A stretch of 64,000 bases of DNA from Bacillota bacterium (GCA_017543265.1 JAFYGI010000041.1:1-64000), one strand, 5' to 3'. Shown: positions 7,284-16,839, numbered from the stretch's first letter. Notes: generated by a model not told the origin, from the letters alone. Numbers and translations are program-made.

Positions 7284-8249
7284 GTGAAAAGGGATATCAA
7301 GGAAATAGTGGAAAGCTGGGCAGGTGTAGAGGAGATAATCGGCTACATAATGCGCAGGGAGGAACGGCTGACTGCTGCCAACGAGGACTGCTCGCTGTCG
7401 GGACATCAGTTTGATGCCTTGGCGGTGATAGCGTTTCTGGATATACACAATGTTACAAAAATAGCAAAGGTGATAAGCTGCTCAAAGTCGGCGGCATCAA
7501 TAATGCTGTCAAAAATGATGGCGGGCGGACTGGTCGAAAAAACATACGGTCATAATGCACAGGATAACCGCAGTATATATATAGAAGTTACCGATAAGGG
7601 CAAAAAGCTGTTAAAGCAGTTTATGAGCACAAGGCTGGCGGCTATATCCAACATACTGGACAGGATGAGCGACGAGCTTAAAAAAGAGCTTTACCTCGGT
7701 ATGGGCTGCTTGTGCGGCGTTTACGACTATAGGGACAGCTTTCTTGTGGAAATGACGGAGGAGCTGCTGTGCGGACTGGATTGTGACGACGACAAAAAGG
7801 AATATATAAGGCGTTTTTCAAATTTTGTCGCAAACAGGCTGGCAAGCGAAAAGACATTGACTGAAAGTCCGCAGAAGATAAGCAAGGTGCTTACGCTGCA
7901 GCAGGTCGGCATACTCAAATCCATACATATAAACAAGGACAATACAGTATCAAAGCTGGTAAGACATTTCGGCACAAGCGTCAGCACCGTGTCGGTGAAT
8001 GTATCGCGCCTTGCAAGGGCGGGCTACGTCGTAAAGGAATACGGCAAGACCGACGACAACAGGGAAACGATACTTTCCGTTACCGACAAGGGCGTGAAGG
8101 AGCTTCAGGAAATAAACCGCAGGTGCTTTGATATATTTATGGATGAATATAATTTAATGGGCACGGGACAGAAAAGAATGCTGGAAGAAGGACTGGCTCA
8201 TTTTGATAATGTTGTTAAATTGATTAAACTGGAGGCAAATCTATTATGA
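7284..8249 (+). CDS. Tandem-MarR transcriptional regulator
   Basis: 321 aa, about twice the size of a usual MarR protein, with two MarR-like winged-helix units in one chain. Unit 1 (about 1-145): HQFDALAVIAFLDIHNVTKI, CSKSAASIMLSKMMAGGLVE, a wing with DNRSIYIEVTDKGKK. Unit 2 (about 165-321): LTLQQVGILKSIHINKDNTV, STVSVNVSRLARAGYV, a wing with DDNRETILSVTDKGVKE. Each recognition helix and wing is intact. Start is GTG 7284 behind GGAGGT. The stop overlaps the start of the efflux adaptor, so it is cotranscribed with the pump it probably controls, through the palindrome at 7188-7224. A single chain could act as a pseudo-dimer. Confidence 0.85.
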   Translation: MKRDIKEIVESWAGVEEIIGYIMRREERLTAANEDCSLSGHQFDALAVIAFLDIHNVTKIAKVISCSKSAASIMLSKMMAGGLVEKTYGHNAQDNRSIYIEVTDKGKKLLKQFMSTRLAAISNILDRMSDELKKELYLGMGCLCGVYDYRDSFLVEMTEELLCGLDCDDDKKEYIRRFSNFVANRLASEKTLTESPQKISKVLTLQQVGILKSIHINKDNTVSKLVRHFGTSVSTVSVNVSRLARAGYVVKEYGKTDDNRETILSVTDKGVKELQEINRRCFDIFMDEYNLMGTGQKRMLEEGLAHFDNVVKLIKLEANLL

Positions 8250-9658
8250 AAAAAAAGACAAAGTTGATCCCCGCTTTAATGGCTGTGCTTATGCTGCTTT
8301 CGGGCTGCTCGGGCGGCAAGGAAGAAGTACCCGAGGATGCTGAGCAGATAGCCGCTGCCGTGACACCCGTTGAGGTAATGGAGGCTGTTCCCGCCAAAAT
8401 TGAAAAGACGCTTACCTATGTCGGCAAGGTCGCAGCCAACGACACGGTAAATGTCACATCAAAGCTTTCGGGTCAGGTAAAGGAAGTTTATGTCAATGTG
8501 GGTGATACCGTTAAAAAGGGTCAGGTCCTTCTGCTTATAGACGACAAGGATATCCGCGACCAGATTGCTGCCTCCGAGGCACAGCTCAGGGTAGCTGAAG
8601 CGGGTGTTGCTTCGGCAAGGGCAAGCCTTGCACAGGTAAGTGCGGGCGGTCAGACGGCAACACAGCGCGTTACCATGGAGACTGCCGTAAAAAATGCGCA
8701 GATAAATGTTGATAACACAAAGATCAACATGGAAAATGCACAGAATGCCTTCAACGACACCGAAAAGAAGTATAACGACTACAAGACCATGCTTAATGCG
8801 GGCGTAATAACACAAAAGGATTTTGATGCGGTGGAGCTTGGCTATACACAGTCCAAAAATGCTCTTGACCAGACACAGCTTGCATATAATTCGGCTGTTG
8901 CCACACTTAATCAGGCACAGCAAAGCCTTAAGCTGTTTAACGAAAAGACCCTTGACGATACTGCAACAACGGCCAAAAACGGCGTTGCAAGTGCGGAGGC
9001 AAGCAGAGATTCCATTCAGACATCGCTTAATACCTTAAAAAGCAACCTTAACTATATCAAGGTAACAAGCCCCATAGACGGCGTTATAACCAGCAGGAAT
9101 ATCGAGCCGACCAATATGGTAAGCGCAGGTGTTTCGCCCTTTGTTGTTGCGGATACATCCAAGGTAACGGTAGATGTTGAGGTAAGCGAAAGAATAATCA
9201 ACTCCGTAAATATCGGCCAGACCATCGGCGTAAATATAAATGCGGTATACGATGCACCCGTAAACGGCGTGATAAGGACCATTAACCCCACGGCGGGCAA
9301 TTCGGGCTCCTTTACCGTAAAAATAGAACTTGACAATAAAGACGGCAAGCTTAAGCCGGGTATGATAGCGCACGTTTCCTTTGTTGAAACAAGTGCGGAA
9401 AATGTTGTTGTTGTACCGAGAGACACGGTTATCGAGGACGGCGGTGAAAAGTATGTATATGTTACCGACGGCAAAAAAGCGGAAAAGAGAGATGTAGTGC
9501 TTGGTGTCGATGACGGCGCAAGTGTGGAAATAAGCGGTGTTGAGTTTGGCGAGCAGATAATCGTTTCGGGTCAGAACTATGTAACGGACGGCGGGGCCAT
9601 AACCATAACAGCAGACGAAGAAGAAACAAGCGAGACAGCAGCCGGTAAGGAGGAATAA
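8246..9658 (+). CDS. RND efflux membrane-fusion (adaptor) lipoprotein
   Basis: 470 aa. A lipoprotein signal (residues 1-21, lipobox LSGC with Cys anchoring) places it on the outer face of the membrane. Then come a barrel-sandwich/lipoyl half (VGKVAANDTVNVTSKLSGQV, VGDTVKKGQVLLLIDD), a long alpha-helical hairpin (about 90-255, Ala/Gln/Asn rich), the second lipoyl half (VTSPIDGVITSRNIEPTN), a beta-barrel (VEVSERIINSVNIGQTIGV) and a membrane-proximal domain (VVPRDTVIEDGGEKYVYVTD). This is the HlyD/AcrA adaptor layout. It overlaps the regulator by four bases and precedes the pump by two. An outer-membrane channel gene is not present, as expected in a monoderm. Confidence 0.93.
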   Translation: MKKKTKLIPALMAVLMLLSGCSGGKEEVPEDAEQIAAAVTPVEVMEAVPAKIEKTLTYVGKVAANDTVNVTSKLSGQVKEVYVNVGDTVKKGQVLLLIDDKDIRDQIAASEAQLRVAEAGVASARASLAQVSAGGQTATQRVTMETAVKNAQINVDNTKINMENAQNAFNDTEKKYNDYKTMLNAGVITQKDFDAVELGYTQSKNALDQTQLAYNSAVATLNQAQQSLKLFNEKTLDDTATTAKNGVASAEASRDSIQTSLNTLKSNLNYIKVTSPIDGVITSRNIEPTNMVSAGVSPFVVADTSKVTVDVEVSERIINSVNIGQTIGVNINAVYDAPVNGVIRTINPTAGNSGSFTVKIELDNKDGKLKPGMIAHVSFVETSAENVVVVPRDTVIEDGGEKYVYVTDGKKAEKRDVVLGVDDGASVEISGVEFGEQIIVSGQNYVTDGGAITITADEEETSETAAGKEE

Positions 9659-9660
9659 AA

Positions 9661-12600
9661 ATGAATTTATCAAGCTTATCGGTCAAGCGCCCCGTTACGA
9701 CCATAATGTGCGTGCTTGTCGCTTTATGCTTCGGCCTTATGTCCATGCTTAATTTAAGTATGGATATGATGCCCAATATGAACATCCCCATCGTACTTAT
9801 TATGACCACCTATGAGGGCGCAAGCTCCGAGGAGATCAAAAACCTTGTCACCAAGCCCATGGAAGATGCTGTGGCAACGGTCAGCGGCCTTGATACGCTC
9901 CAGTCGCAGTCATCTGCGGGCAACAGTATGGTTATGGCGCGTTTTGACTACTCGGTGGATGTTGATGTTGCCGCGCAGGATGTGCGTGAAAGGGTCGATA
10001 TGTACAAGTCTATGCTGCCCGAAGGTGCAAAAGACCCCATGATACTTAAAATAGATATCAACTCCATGATGGGTAATATCATGATATCCGCAAGCTCCGA
10101 CTCAAAGAGCATAAACGAGCTTAAAAACACGATCGACGACCTTATCGTGCCCCGTATAGAGCGCCAGAAGGGCGTTGCATCCGTAAGCACCGTCGGCGGT
10201 AATGACAAGATAATCGAGGTATCACTCAATCAGGAAAAGATGCGTGCCTACGGCATCGGCGAAAGCACGGTAACGGGCACACTTGTTTCCGAAAATATAA
10301 ACACCCCTCTGGGCAGCGTTTATAAGGGTGACAAAAACCTTACGCTGCGTATAAAGGGCGAATACAGAGATATAAACGAAATACAGGACGTACTTATCCC
10401 GACCGGCACGGGAGGCACCGTATTTTTAAGCGATATTGCCGATGTAAATGAAAAGTATGACGAAAGCAAGGCCTTTTCCTACACGGACGGCAAGGAAAGT
10501 ATAACCATGTCGGTCTCAAAAACATCAACGGCAAACACCGTGGATGTTTCAAAGGCCGTATTTGCGGAAATGGCAAAAATACAGGAAGAGATGCCCGACA
10601 TAAACTTTGTTACGGTATCAGACCCCGCGGAATACATCCAGCTGGCACTTAAAAGTGTTGCCGACTCTCTCTGGCAGGGCGGTGTGTTTGCTATTATCGT
10701 TCTTTTCATCTTCCTCAGGGAGATACGCTCCACGCTGGTCGTTGCCGTATCTATGCCCGTTTCCATCGTAACTACCTTTGCCGTGATGCGTCTTATGAAC
10801 GTAAACTTCAACATGATGAGTTTGGGCGGTCTGACGCTTGGTATAGGTATGCTTGTGGATAACTCCATAGTTGTTATGGAGAGTATATATAAAAAGCTGG
10901 AGGAAGGCAAGGATCGGATCCGTGCCGCTATAGAGGGCGGCTCCGAGGTCGTAAACTCCGTTTTGGCATCAACGCTTACAACGGTTGCCGTTTTCCTGCC
11001 TATAACAATGGTCGAGGGTCAGGTATCGGAGCTTTTCAACGATATGTGTCTTACCATCGTTTTCTCGCTGCTTTGTTCGCTGGTGGTCGCAGTTACCTTT
11101 GTGCCTATGGCATGCTCGCTGCTTCTTTCACCCGAAAATGTGGAGAAAAAGAAGCGCAAAAATATAGTAAGCAGGTTCCTTGACCTTATAGGAAAGTTTC
11201 TTGAACTGCTTGAAAAGGGTTATGACAAGCTTATTCACAAGGCGCTTGACATGAAAAAGCTTACGGTTGCGGTTGCCGTACTGTTTGTGTTCCTTACGGG
11301 TATAGTTGTCAAGGATATGAACTCCGAGTTTATGTCATCAACCGACGAGGGCGAGATAAGCGTTTCCGTATCCCTGCCCAAGGGCTCATCTATCACAAGG
11401 ACAGAGGAGATAGTGTGGAAGGTCGTAGATGCCATAGAGAACGACCCCGATATCAAGCATATGTCCATGAGTGCGGGTTCGAGCGGAAACGGCATGTCGG
11501 CACTTTCGGGCGGCGGTGGTGAGGACAGCTGTACAATAAGCATAAACCTTAACAAAAAGTCCGAGGGACGTACAAGAACGACAGATGAGATAGCTGCCGA
11601 GATGCGTAAAAAGGTCACAAATATAGCGGGTGCCAAAATTGAGGTAAGCTCTTCGGGCTCGTCAATGGGCAGCTACTCCTCGGGCGGCCTTGAAATAGAT
11701 GTGTTCGGCGATGATGCCGAGGCGGCAAAAAAGGTCAGCGAGGACTTTGTCGATATATTAAAGGGCATGGACGGCCTTGCCGATGTGAAGTCCTCCTTAG
11801 AGGAAAGCTCACCCAATGCCACCATCCGTATAGATAAAAGAAAGGCAAACAGCCTCGGTATCAGCGTTTCAAGCATATCAAACCTTTTAAGGACCGATAT
11901 TACAGGCTCCAAGCCCACAAAGTACAAGATCAACGGTGACGAGTACGATATCAAGGTAGTGCTGGAGGACGGCAAGGTAAATTATATATCCGACGTGGAA
12001 CAGCTGCTTATCCCCACGGCGGGCGGCGGTTCGGTACCGCTTAAGGAGATCTGCGAGATAGTGGACGAGGATGTTCCCGTTGCTATCGCAAGAGAAAATC
12101 AGAAGGATAAAATTGCCGTTACCGCAACACTTGACGGTGCGGCTTTGTCCGAGGCACAGACGTATTTTGAAACAGCTTTCAGTACCTATAATATGCCCGC
12201 TTCCGTATCATGGCAGTACGGCGGCAGCGCAAAGTATATGGCGGAGGCTTTCTCGGGTCTTTTGGTAGCACTTGTTGTGGCTGTGCTTCTGGTATATATG
12301 GTCATGGCTGCGGAGTTTGAGGCATACAGCTTCCCGTTTATCGTCATGTTCTCCATACCTATAGCTATCACGGGCGGTCTGTTCGGTAACTTTATCTGGG
12401 GTCAGGATATATCAGTAACTACCTTCCTGGGTCTGATAATGCTTGCGGGTGTCGTTGTAAACAACGCCATCGTGCTTATCGACTACGCAAATCTGCAGGT
12501 AAGAGAGCGAGGCAAAAATTATAAAGAGGCCATGCTTATTGCAGGCCCCGTGCGTTTGAGACCTATCCTTATGTCAACGCTTACCACGGTGCTTGGTATG

Positions 12601-12825
12601 CTGCCTATGATGCTTTCACAGGCGGACGGCTCCGAGTCCATGCGCGGTCTTGCCGTAACGGTAGTATTTGGTCTGTCGTTCTCGACACTTGTAACGCTTG
12701 TACTTATCCCCGCAATTTATGTTGCGTTTAACGAGCGTATCGACAAGCGCAAAAAGAAGAGACAGGCAAGAAAAGAAAAACGTGCAGCAAAAATGGCGGC
12801 AAAGGAAGCCGCTGCACAGGCGTAA
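9661..12825 (+). CDS. RND-family multidrug/hydrophobe efflux pump (AcrB-like)
   Basis: 1054 aa, typical for the family. One N-terminal membrane helix, a large extracytoplasmic loop (about 35-330), membrane helices 2-6, a second large loop (about 560-860) and helices 8-12 follow the duplicated RND plan. The proton-relay helix shows GLTLGIGMLVDNSIVVMES with its acidic residue; the second repeat has FLGLIMLAGVVVNNAIVLID. The C-terminus is a basic tail (KRKKKRQARKEKR). It expels substrates using the proton gradient; substrate unknown. Cotranscribed with the adaptor and tandem-MarR regulator, which suggests drug- or bile-type induction (inference). Confidence 0.95.
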   Translation: MNLSSLSVKRPVTTIMCVLVALCFGLMSMLNLSMDMMPNMNIPIVLIMTTYEGASSEEIKNLVTKPMEDAVATVSGLDTLQSQSSAGNSMVMARFDYSVDVDVAAQDVRERVDMYKSMLPEGAKDPMILKIDINSMMGNIMISASSDSKSINELKNTIDDLIVPRIERQKGVASVSTVGGNDKIIEVSLNQEKMRAYGIGESTVTGTLVSENINTPLGSVYKGDKNLTLRIKGEYRDINEIQDVLIPTGTGGTVFLSDIADVNEKYDESKAFSYTDGKESITMSVSKTSTANTVDVSKAVFAEMAKIQEEMPDINFVTVSDPAEYIQLALKSVADSLWQGGVFAIIVLFIFLREIRSTLVVAVSMPVSIVTTFAVMRLMNVNFNMMSLGGLTLGIGMLVDNSIVVMESIYKKLEEGKDRIRAAIEGGSEVVNSVLASTLTTVAVFLPITMVEGQVSELFNDMCLTIVFSLLCSLVVAVTFVPMACSLLLSPENVEKKKRKNIVSRFLDLIGKFLELLEKGYDKLIHKALDMKKLTVAVAVLFVFLTGIVVKDMNSEFMSSTDEGEISVSVSLPKGSSITRTEEIVWKVVDAIENDPDIKHMSMSAGSSGNGMSALSGGGGEDSCTISINLNKKSEGRTRTTDEIAAEMRKKVTNIAGAKIEVSSSGSSMGSYSSGGLEIDVFGDDAEAAKKVSEDFVDILKGMDGLADVKSSLEESSPNATIRIDKRKANSLGISVSSISNLLRTDITGSKPTKYKINGDEYDIKVVLEDGKVNYISDVEQLLIPTAGGGSVPLKEICEIVDEDVPVAIARENQKDKIAVTATLDGAALSEAQTYFETAFSTYNMPASVSWQYGGSAKYMAEAFSGLLVALVVAVLLVYMVMAAEFEAYSFPFIVMFSIPIAITGGLFGNFIWGQDISVTTFLGLIMLAGVVVNNAIVLIDYANLQVRERGKNYKEAMLIAGPVRLRPILMSTLTTVLGMLPMMLSQADGSESMRGLAVTVVFGLSFSTLVTLVLIPAIYVAFNERIDKRKKKRQARKEKRAAKMAAKEAAAQA

Positions 12826-12838
12826 TATATTATCTTTC

Positions 12839-12872
12839 AGGGGCTTGACCTTAGGGTCGGGCTCCTTTTTTT
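12839..12872 (+). terminator. Terminator of the efflux operon
   Basis: AGGGGCTTGACC pairs with GGTCGGGCTCC across a short loop, with one mismatch, and is followed by a run of T. It sits 13 bases after the pump stop codon. Confidence 0.8.
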
Positions 12873-12954
12873 GTGTGAAATGGTTATTACGGGTCTGCGC
12901 TGCATCACCGATACAAATAACAATAAATTTTTGTAAAAAAATGCCCGATATGTA

Positions 12955-12984
12955 TTGAAATTGCGGCAATAATTGTGGTATAAT
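12955..12984 (+). promoter_or_regulatory. Promoter of the DUF5711-cvpA-yigZ run
   Basis: TTGAAA (12955-12960), an 18-base spacer and perfect TATAAT (12979-12984) lie 41 bases ahead of the next gene. Confidence 0.65.
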
Positions 12985-13025
12985 CTATAGTAATTATGTA
13001 AACAAGATGATCTCAGAGGTGCGTT

Positions 13026-14483
13026 ATGGCTGGTAAGAAAAACAAAAATAAAAAGAAAAAGAATATTTATATCGCTGCCGCGGCTGTTATTGCGGTTATC
13101 GCTGTGGTGTTTTTTGCGCTTAATATATCAAAGGATACTTCTATAGAGGAAAAGATGGTCATGCCCGACATAAACTACGAGGGCTCGTCAAAGGCTGTCT
13201 TTCATGTAAGCGGTAAAAATATATACTACTGCTCAAAGGACGGTATGCAGATGATAGACCGACAGGGCAGCACCGTCTGGACGGATACATATACCATGCA
13301 GCAGCCCGTAATGATAGGTGCGGACGAGTATGCGGCCGTAGCGGAGGAGCGCGGCAGGATAGTCAAGGTATACGGCAGCAAGGGCCTTGTATACGAGATA
13401 CCCGCAGAGGGTCCCATAACCACCTTTACGGTCAATAAAAACGGATATGCGGCCGTTATTATGGAAATGCAGAATACATACCTTACAAATATATATAATT
13501 CACTTGGCAGCGTTGTTTCCGTAAGCAGCTGTCCTGCGGAGGAAAGTATCCCCGTGGCTATTGCAATATCGGGGGATAACAGCATTTATGCCACATCCTA
13601 CATAGATACAAGTGCCGTTACATTCAAGTCAAATGTCGTTATGCGCTATGTCGGCAAGGAGCTTGCGGCTACGGCGGAAACGATAGACGGTATGTTCACG
13701 GCCTTTTCGGGCGGTGACGGCATTGTCGGCATTATGAGGTTTACACAGGATAACGCACTTGCCGCGATAAGCGACAGGGAAATAATAATGAGCGACATTT
13801 CCTCGGACGGCAGTAAGGAAAAATTAAGGCTTGCACTTGACGGCGTTATGACCGCCGCAGATATTTCCGACAACGGTGCTGTGGCCGTTGCGGAAAAAAA
13901 GGACGAGGGCGGCAATGTAAGGCTGTTTTTGCCCACGGGCAAGGAGGCTGTCAGCTTTGACACAGCAAACACGGTATCCTATATCAAGGTATATGACGAT
14001 ATGCTGCTTGTTCTTGCGGGCAGCAGGCTTACCGCCTATGATACGGGCGGCACAAAGCTGTGGGAAGTGGTAACGGGTCAAAACATAAAGCAGGCGCTTA
14101 TGTATACCCCGGGAAGCGAACTTCTTGTAGCGGGCAGTAATAAAATGAGCGTCCTTAAAGTAAGAAAGGGCGACACCATAAACAATACGTCGGCATCGGA
14201 CGTAAAGCAGGAGGCGATCATAGTGACGGAGGATGCAGCGGAGACCGAGTCCTCAACGGCACAGGCGACCACGCAGGCGCAGGAGGAAACTCAGGCGGAT
14301 GCCGATACAGACGAGGACTATGACGACACCGACGAGGCCGGCGACACATACGACGAGGATGACGATGAGTATTATTCCGACGATGAAGACTATGACGAGG
14401 ACTACGATGAGGACTACGACGAGGATTATGACGAAGACTACGACGAAGACTACGATGAAGACTACGACGAGGACAGCGAATAA
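13026..14483 (+). CDS. Membrane-anchored DUF5711-type propeller protein with acidic repeat tail
   Basis: 485 aa. A basic N-terminus (KKNKNKKKKN) and one membrane helix (about 14-33) anchor it with the bulk outside. Residues 50-385 are a run of short beta repeats with motifs such as NIYYCSKDGMQMIDRQG and NKNGYAAVIMEMQN, as in PQQ-like propellers and the Clostridia family DUF5711. A Thr/Ser/Gln linker (about 400-425) leads to an extreme acidic tail in which the unit Asp-Glu-Asp-Tyr repeats about eight times. No enzymatic motif is seen. Upstream RBS GAGGTG. It precedes cvpA by a few bases. Role unknown; the acidic tail could bind cations or basic surfaces (inference). Confidence 0.75.
   Translation: MAGKKNKNKKKKNIYIAAAAVIAVIAVVFFALNISKDTSIEEKMVMPDINYEGSSKAVFHVSGKNIYYCSKDGMQMIDRQGSTVWTDTYTMQQPVMIGADEYAAVAEERGRIVKVYGSKGLVYEIPAEGPITTFTVNKNGYAAVIMEMQNTYLTNIYNSLGSVVSVSSCPAEESIPVAIAISGDNSIYATSYIDTSAVTFKSNVVMRYVGKELAATAETIDGMFTAFSGGDGIVGIMRFTQDNALAAISDREIIMSDISSDGSKEKLRLALDGVMTAADISDNGAVAVAEKKDEGGNVRLFLPTGKEAVSFDTANTVSYIKVYDDMLLVLAGSRLTAYDTGGTKLWEVVTGQNIKQALMYTPGSELLVAGSNKMSVLKVRKGDTINNTSASDVKQEAIIVTEDAAETESSTAQATTQAQEETQADADTDEDYDDTDEAGDTYDEDDDEYYSDDEDYDEDYDEDYDEDYDEDYDEDYDEDYDEDSE
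14388..14474 (+). repeat. 12-bp tandem repeat encoding the Asp/Glu/Tyr tail
   Basis: Roughly seven to eight head-to-tail copies of GACTACGACGAG with third-position variants (gat/gac, gaa/gag). The silent variation shows the array has been kept for protein sequence rather than being a fresh slippage product. Confidence 0.8.
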
Positions 14484-14495
14484 AGGGTGGCAGGC

Positions 14496-15185
14496 ATGAA
14501 CGGCTCGGATATTTTTGTTATTTGCATTATTTCGGTTTTTGTGCTGTACGGGATATACTGCGGCTTTCTTTCGGGCATAATACATACCGCAACGGTGTTT
14601 TTGTCCGCAGTTGCATCGCTTGTGTGCTATCCCCTTATTTGCGGCATGGCAAGAAACAGCGCCCTTTTCGACTTTTTGAAAAATGCGGTAACGGAGGATC
14701 TTGGCCTGCGTGAGTTTGCCGCGGAAAACACAAGACAGGCGCAGCTTATGCTTATAGACGGGCTGCCTCTGCCCGAAATGTTCAGGGAAAAACTGGCGGT
14801 AAACAACAATTCGGTCATATACGACCTGCTTGGGGTCGATAATGTGGTGGATTATATCGGCGCATTTATCGCAAATATAGTTTTGAATATAATTGTCAGC
14901 ATAGTGCTTTTTATTATATGCTTTACGGCATCAAGGGCTGTGCTGGCGGCGTTCAGCGTGCTGAAAAAAACGCCCGTTATACGCACTGTGGGCCGTATGG
15001 GCGGCGCTCTGTTGGGGTTTGCCGTGGCGGTGGTGTTTATCTGGGCATTGTTTGCCGTAATGGATGCTTTTGTGACACAGCCGTTTTTTTCGGTGCTGTA
15101 TGACGACATTGCACAGTCAAAGGTGGCTATACTTTTGTATAACACGGATATAATAAGGCTATTTATGCTAAAGAGGATGTTTTGA
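14496..15185 (+). CDS. CvpA-family membrane protein
   Basis: About 229 aa with four predicted membrane helices (near 6-25, 28-48, 100-135, 160-185). The CvpA pattern is visible: an N-terminal FVICIISVFVLYGIYCGFLS and later GRMGGALLGFAVAVVFIWAL. CvpA proteins are inner-membrane proteins whose biochemical role is not settled. I prefer ATG 14496 (behind AGGGTGG) over an in-frame GTG at 14487. The stop shares bases with the next start (TGATG at 15183), so translation is coupled to the YigZ gene. Confidence 0.8.
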   Translation: MNGSDIFVICIISVFVLYGIYCGFLSGIIHTATVFLSAVASLVCYPLICGMARNSALFDFLKNAVTEDLGLREFAAENTRQAQLMLIDGLPLPEMFREKLAVNNNSVIYDLLGVDNVVDYIGAFIANIVLNIIVSIVLFIICFTASRAVLAAFSVLKKTPVIRTVGRMGGALLGFAVAVVFIWALFAVMDAFVTQPFFSVLYDDIAQSKVAILLYNTDIIRLFMLKRMF

Positions 15186-15805
15186 TGGTCGAAAGCTATT
15201 ATACCGTCCGGGGCGGGGGCGAAGCGGAGATAGTGGAGAAGAAATCCCGCTTTATTGCCCATGTTATTCCCGTAACGCAGGAAAAAGAGGCTCTGGAGCA
15301 TATAGAAAAAATAAAGAAAAAATATTGGGATGCACGGCATAACTGCTATGCCTTTGTGCTTGGCCTTGACGGCAGAACGCAAAGATATTCCGACGACGGA
15401 GAACCCGGTGGAACGGCGGGTATGCCAATGCTTGAAGTGCTTTTGGGCGAGGGTGTCAAAAATGTGCTTGTGGTCGTCACAAGATACTTCGGCGGCACGC
15501 TCCTCGGCACGGGAGGCCTTGTAAGGGCCTACAGCAAAAGCACCAAGGAAGGCCTTTTGGCTGCGGGCATTGTCGAAAGGGTGCTGTACAGGCAGATAAA
15601 TGTTACGGTCGGGTATGACCAAAGCGGCAAGGTGCAGTATGAGGCTGCACAGGGCGGACATATTACCGAGGATGCCGTATATGCGGAAAATGTGTGTTTT
15701 AAGCTGCTTGTAAGGGTATCTGCGGCAGATAAATTTATAAAGGACATAACAAACGTCACAAACGGCAAGGCCGAAATAGAGGTATCGGACGACGTATACA
15801 GGTAA
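15185..15805 (+). CDS. YigZ/IMPACT family protein
   Basis: 206 aa, soluble. The N-terminal UPF0029/IMPACT domain is clear: EKKSRFIAHVIPV, YWDARHNCYAFVLG, YSDDGEPGGTAGMPML, VVVTRYFGGTLLGTGGLVRA. A smaller C-terminal ferredoxin-like domain follows (DQSGKVQYEAAQ). The family relates to regulators of translation-stress kinases, but its bacterial role is poorly defined. ATG 15185 lies in TGATG after cvpA and follows AGAGGA; a TTG one codon earlier is less likely. Confidence 0.9.
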   Translation: MVESYYTVRGGGEAEIVEKKSRFIAHVIPVTQEKEALEHIEKIKKKYWDARHNCYAFVLGLDGRTQRYSDDGEPGGTAGMPMLEVLLGEGVKNVLVVVTRYFGGTLLGTGGLVRAYSKSTKEGLLAAGIVERVLYRQINVTVGYDQSGKVQYEAAQGGHITEDAVYAENVCFKLLVRVSAADKFIKDITNVTNGKAEIEVSDDVYR

Positions 15806-15837
15806 GTCGGTGGCGTTTTTATAAAGGAGTGTTACAA

Positions 15838-16839
15838 GTGATAGAAGTAAAGGATCTGACAAAGATCTACGGCGCTCATACCGCTGTGGATCACATAAAT
15901 TTTACCGTAAACGACGGTGAGATAGTGGGCTTTCTCGGGCCTAACGGCGCGGGCAAGACTACGACCATGAACATGATGACGGGTTTTATCTCGTCAACGG
16001 AGGGCAGCGTAAAAATAAACGGCTTTGATATACTGGACGAGCCCGAAAAGGCTAAAAAACAGCTTGGCTATCTGCCCGATGTACCGCCGCTTTACGGCGA
16101 TATGCGCGTTACCGAATACTTAAACTTTGTCTGTGACATAAAGGGCGTGCCGGCGCAGAAACGCCCCGAAATGCTTAAATATATCATGGACACGGTAAAA
16201 ATAACCGACCATGCAAACCGTATCGTCAAGAACCTTTCAAAGGGTTATCGCCAGCGTGTGGGTCTGGCGCAGGCAATGGTGGGCTTTCCGAAGGTGCTTA
16301 TACTGGACGAGCCTACGGTCGGCCTTGACCCCGGACAGGTAATAGAGATGCGCGATGTTATCCGTATGCTCGGCAAAAGGCATACCGTTATTCTAAGCTC
16401 GCATATATTGGGCGAGGTCAGCGCCGTATGTGACAGGATAATAATCATAAATAAGGGCAGGATCGTTGCGGATGCTTCCGCGGCGGAGCTTACCGAGGGT
16501 TCGGGCAATTCCGCGCAGATAATGCGCACCGCCTGCACGGCCGAAAAGGCAGAGAGCATAATAAAAGGCATAAACGGTGTAAATGAATATAATATAGCCG
16601 AGGAAAACGGCGAGCTTGAAATTACCGTCCGCGGAAACGGCGATATACGCGCGGATGTTTCGGCGGCGTTTGCCGATGCGGGCGTGCCGCTGCTTATGCT
16701 CAAGCCCGCAACACTTACGCTGGAGGAGATATTCCTTAAAATAATAAGCGGCGACGAGCCCGATGCGATGCAGCATAAACCGCCCGAAAAAACGGCTGAA
16801 AACGAAATACCCGCACAGGAGGAGGAGACAGAAGAATGA
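15838..16839 (+). CDS. ABC transporter ATPase (GldA-type, export operon)
   Basis: 333 aa. Nucleotide-binding domain with Walker A GPNGAGKTT, Q-loop, signature LSKGYRQR, Walker B VLILDEPT, D-loop GLDP and H-switch SSHIL. Beyond residue 220 a C-terminal extension ends in an acidic Pro/Glu tail. GTG 15838 is chosen because AAAGGAG ends eight bases before it; an upstream in-frame GTG at 15829 lies within the ribosome site. The stop overlaps the permease start (ATGA). With the next three genes it forms the module seen with gliding-type GldA/F/G proteins, found in many non-gliding Clostridia, substrate unknown. Confidence 0.93.
   Translation: MIEVKDLTKIYGAHTAVDHINFTVNDGEIVGFLGPNGAGKTTTMNMMTGFISSTEGSVKINGFDILDEPEKAKKQLGYLPDVPPLYGDMRVTEYLNFVCDIKGVPAQKRPEMLKYIMDTVKITDHANRIVKNLSKGYRQRVGLAQAMVGFPKVLILDEPTVGLDPGQVIEMRDVIRMLGKRHTVILSSHILGEVSAVCDRIIIINKGRIVADASAAELTEGSGNSAQIMRTACTAEKAESIIKGINGVNEYNIAEENGELEITVRGNGDIRADVSAAFADAGVPLLMLKPATLTLEEIFLKIISGDEPDAMQHKPPEKTAENEIPAQEEETEE

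Noticed and set aside
14253-14585. Minus-strand Val/Ile-rich membrane-like protein
   Set aside because: It is the antisense of the Asp/Glu/Tyr repeat (GTC/ATC codons), which always looks hydrophobic.
14852-15862. 336-aa minus-strand frame across cvpA, yigZ and the ABC gene start
   Set aside because: It spans three real coupled genes and has no domain pattern.
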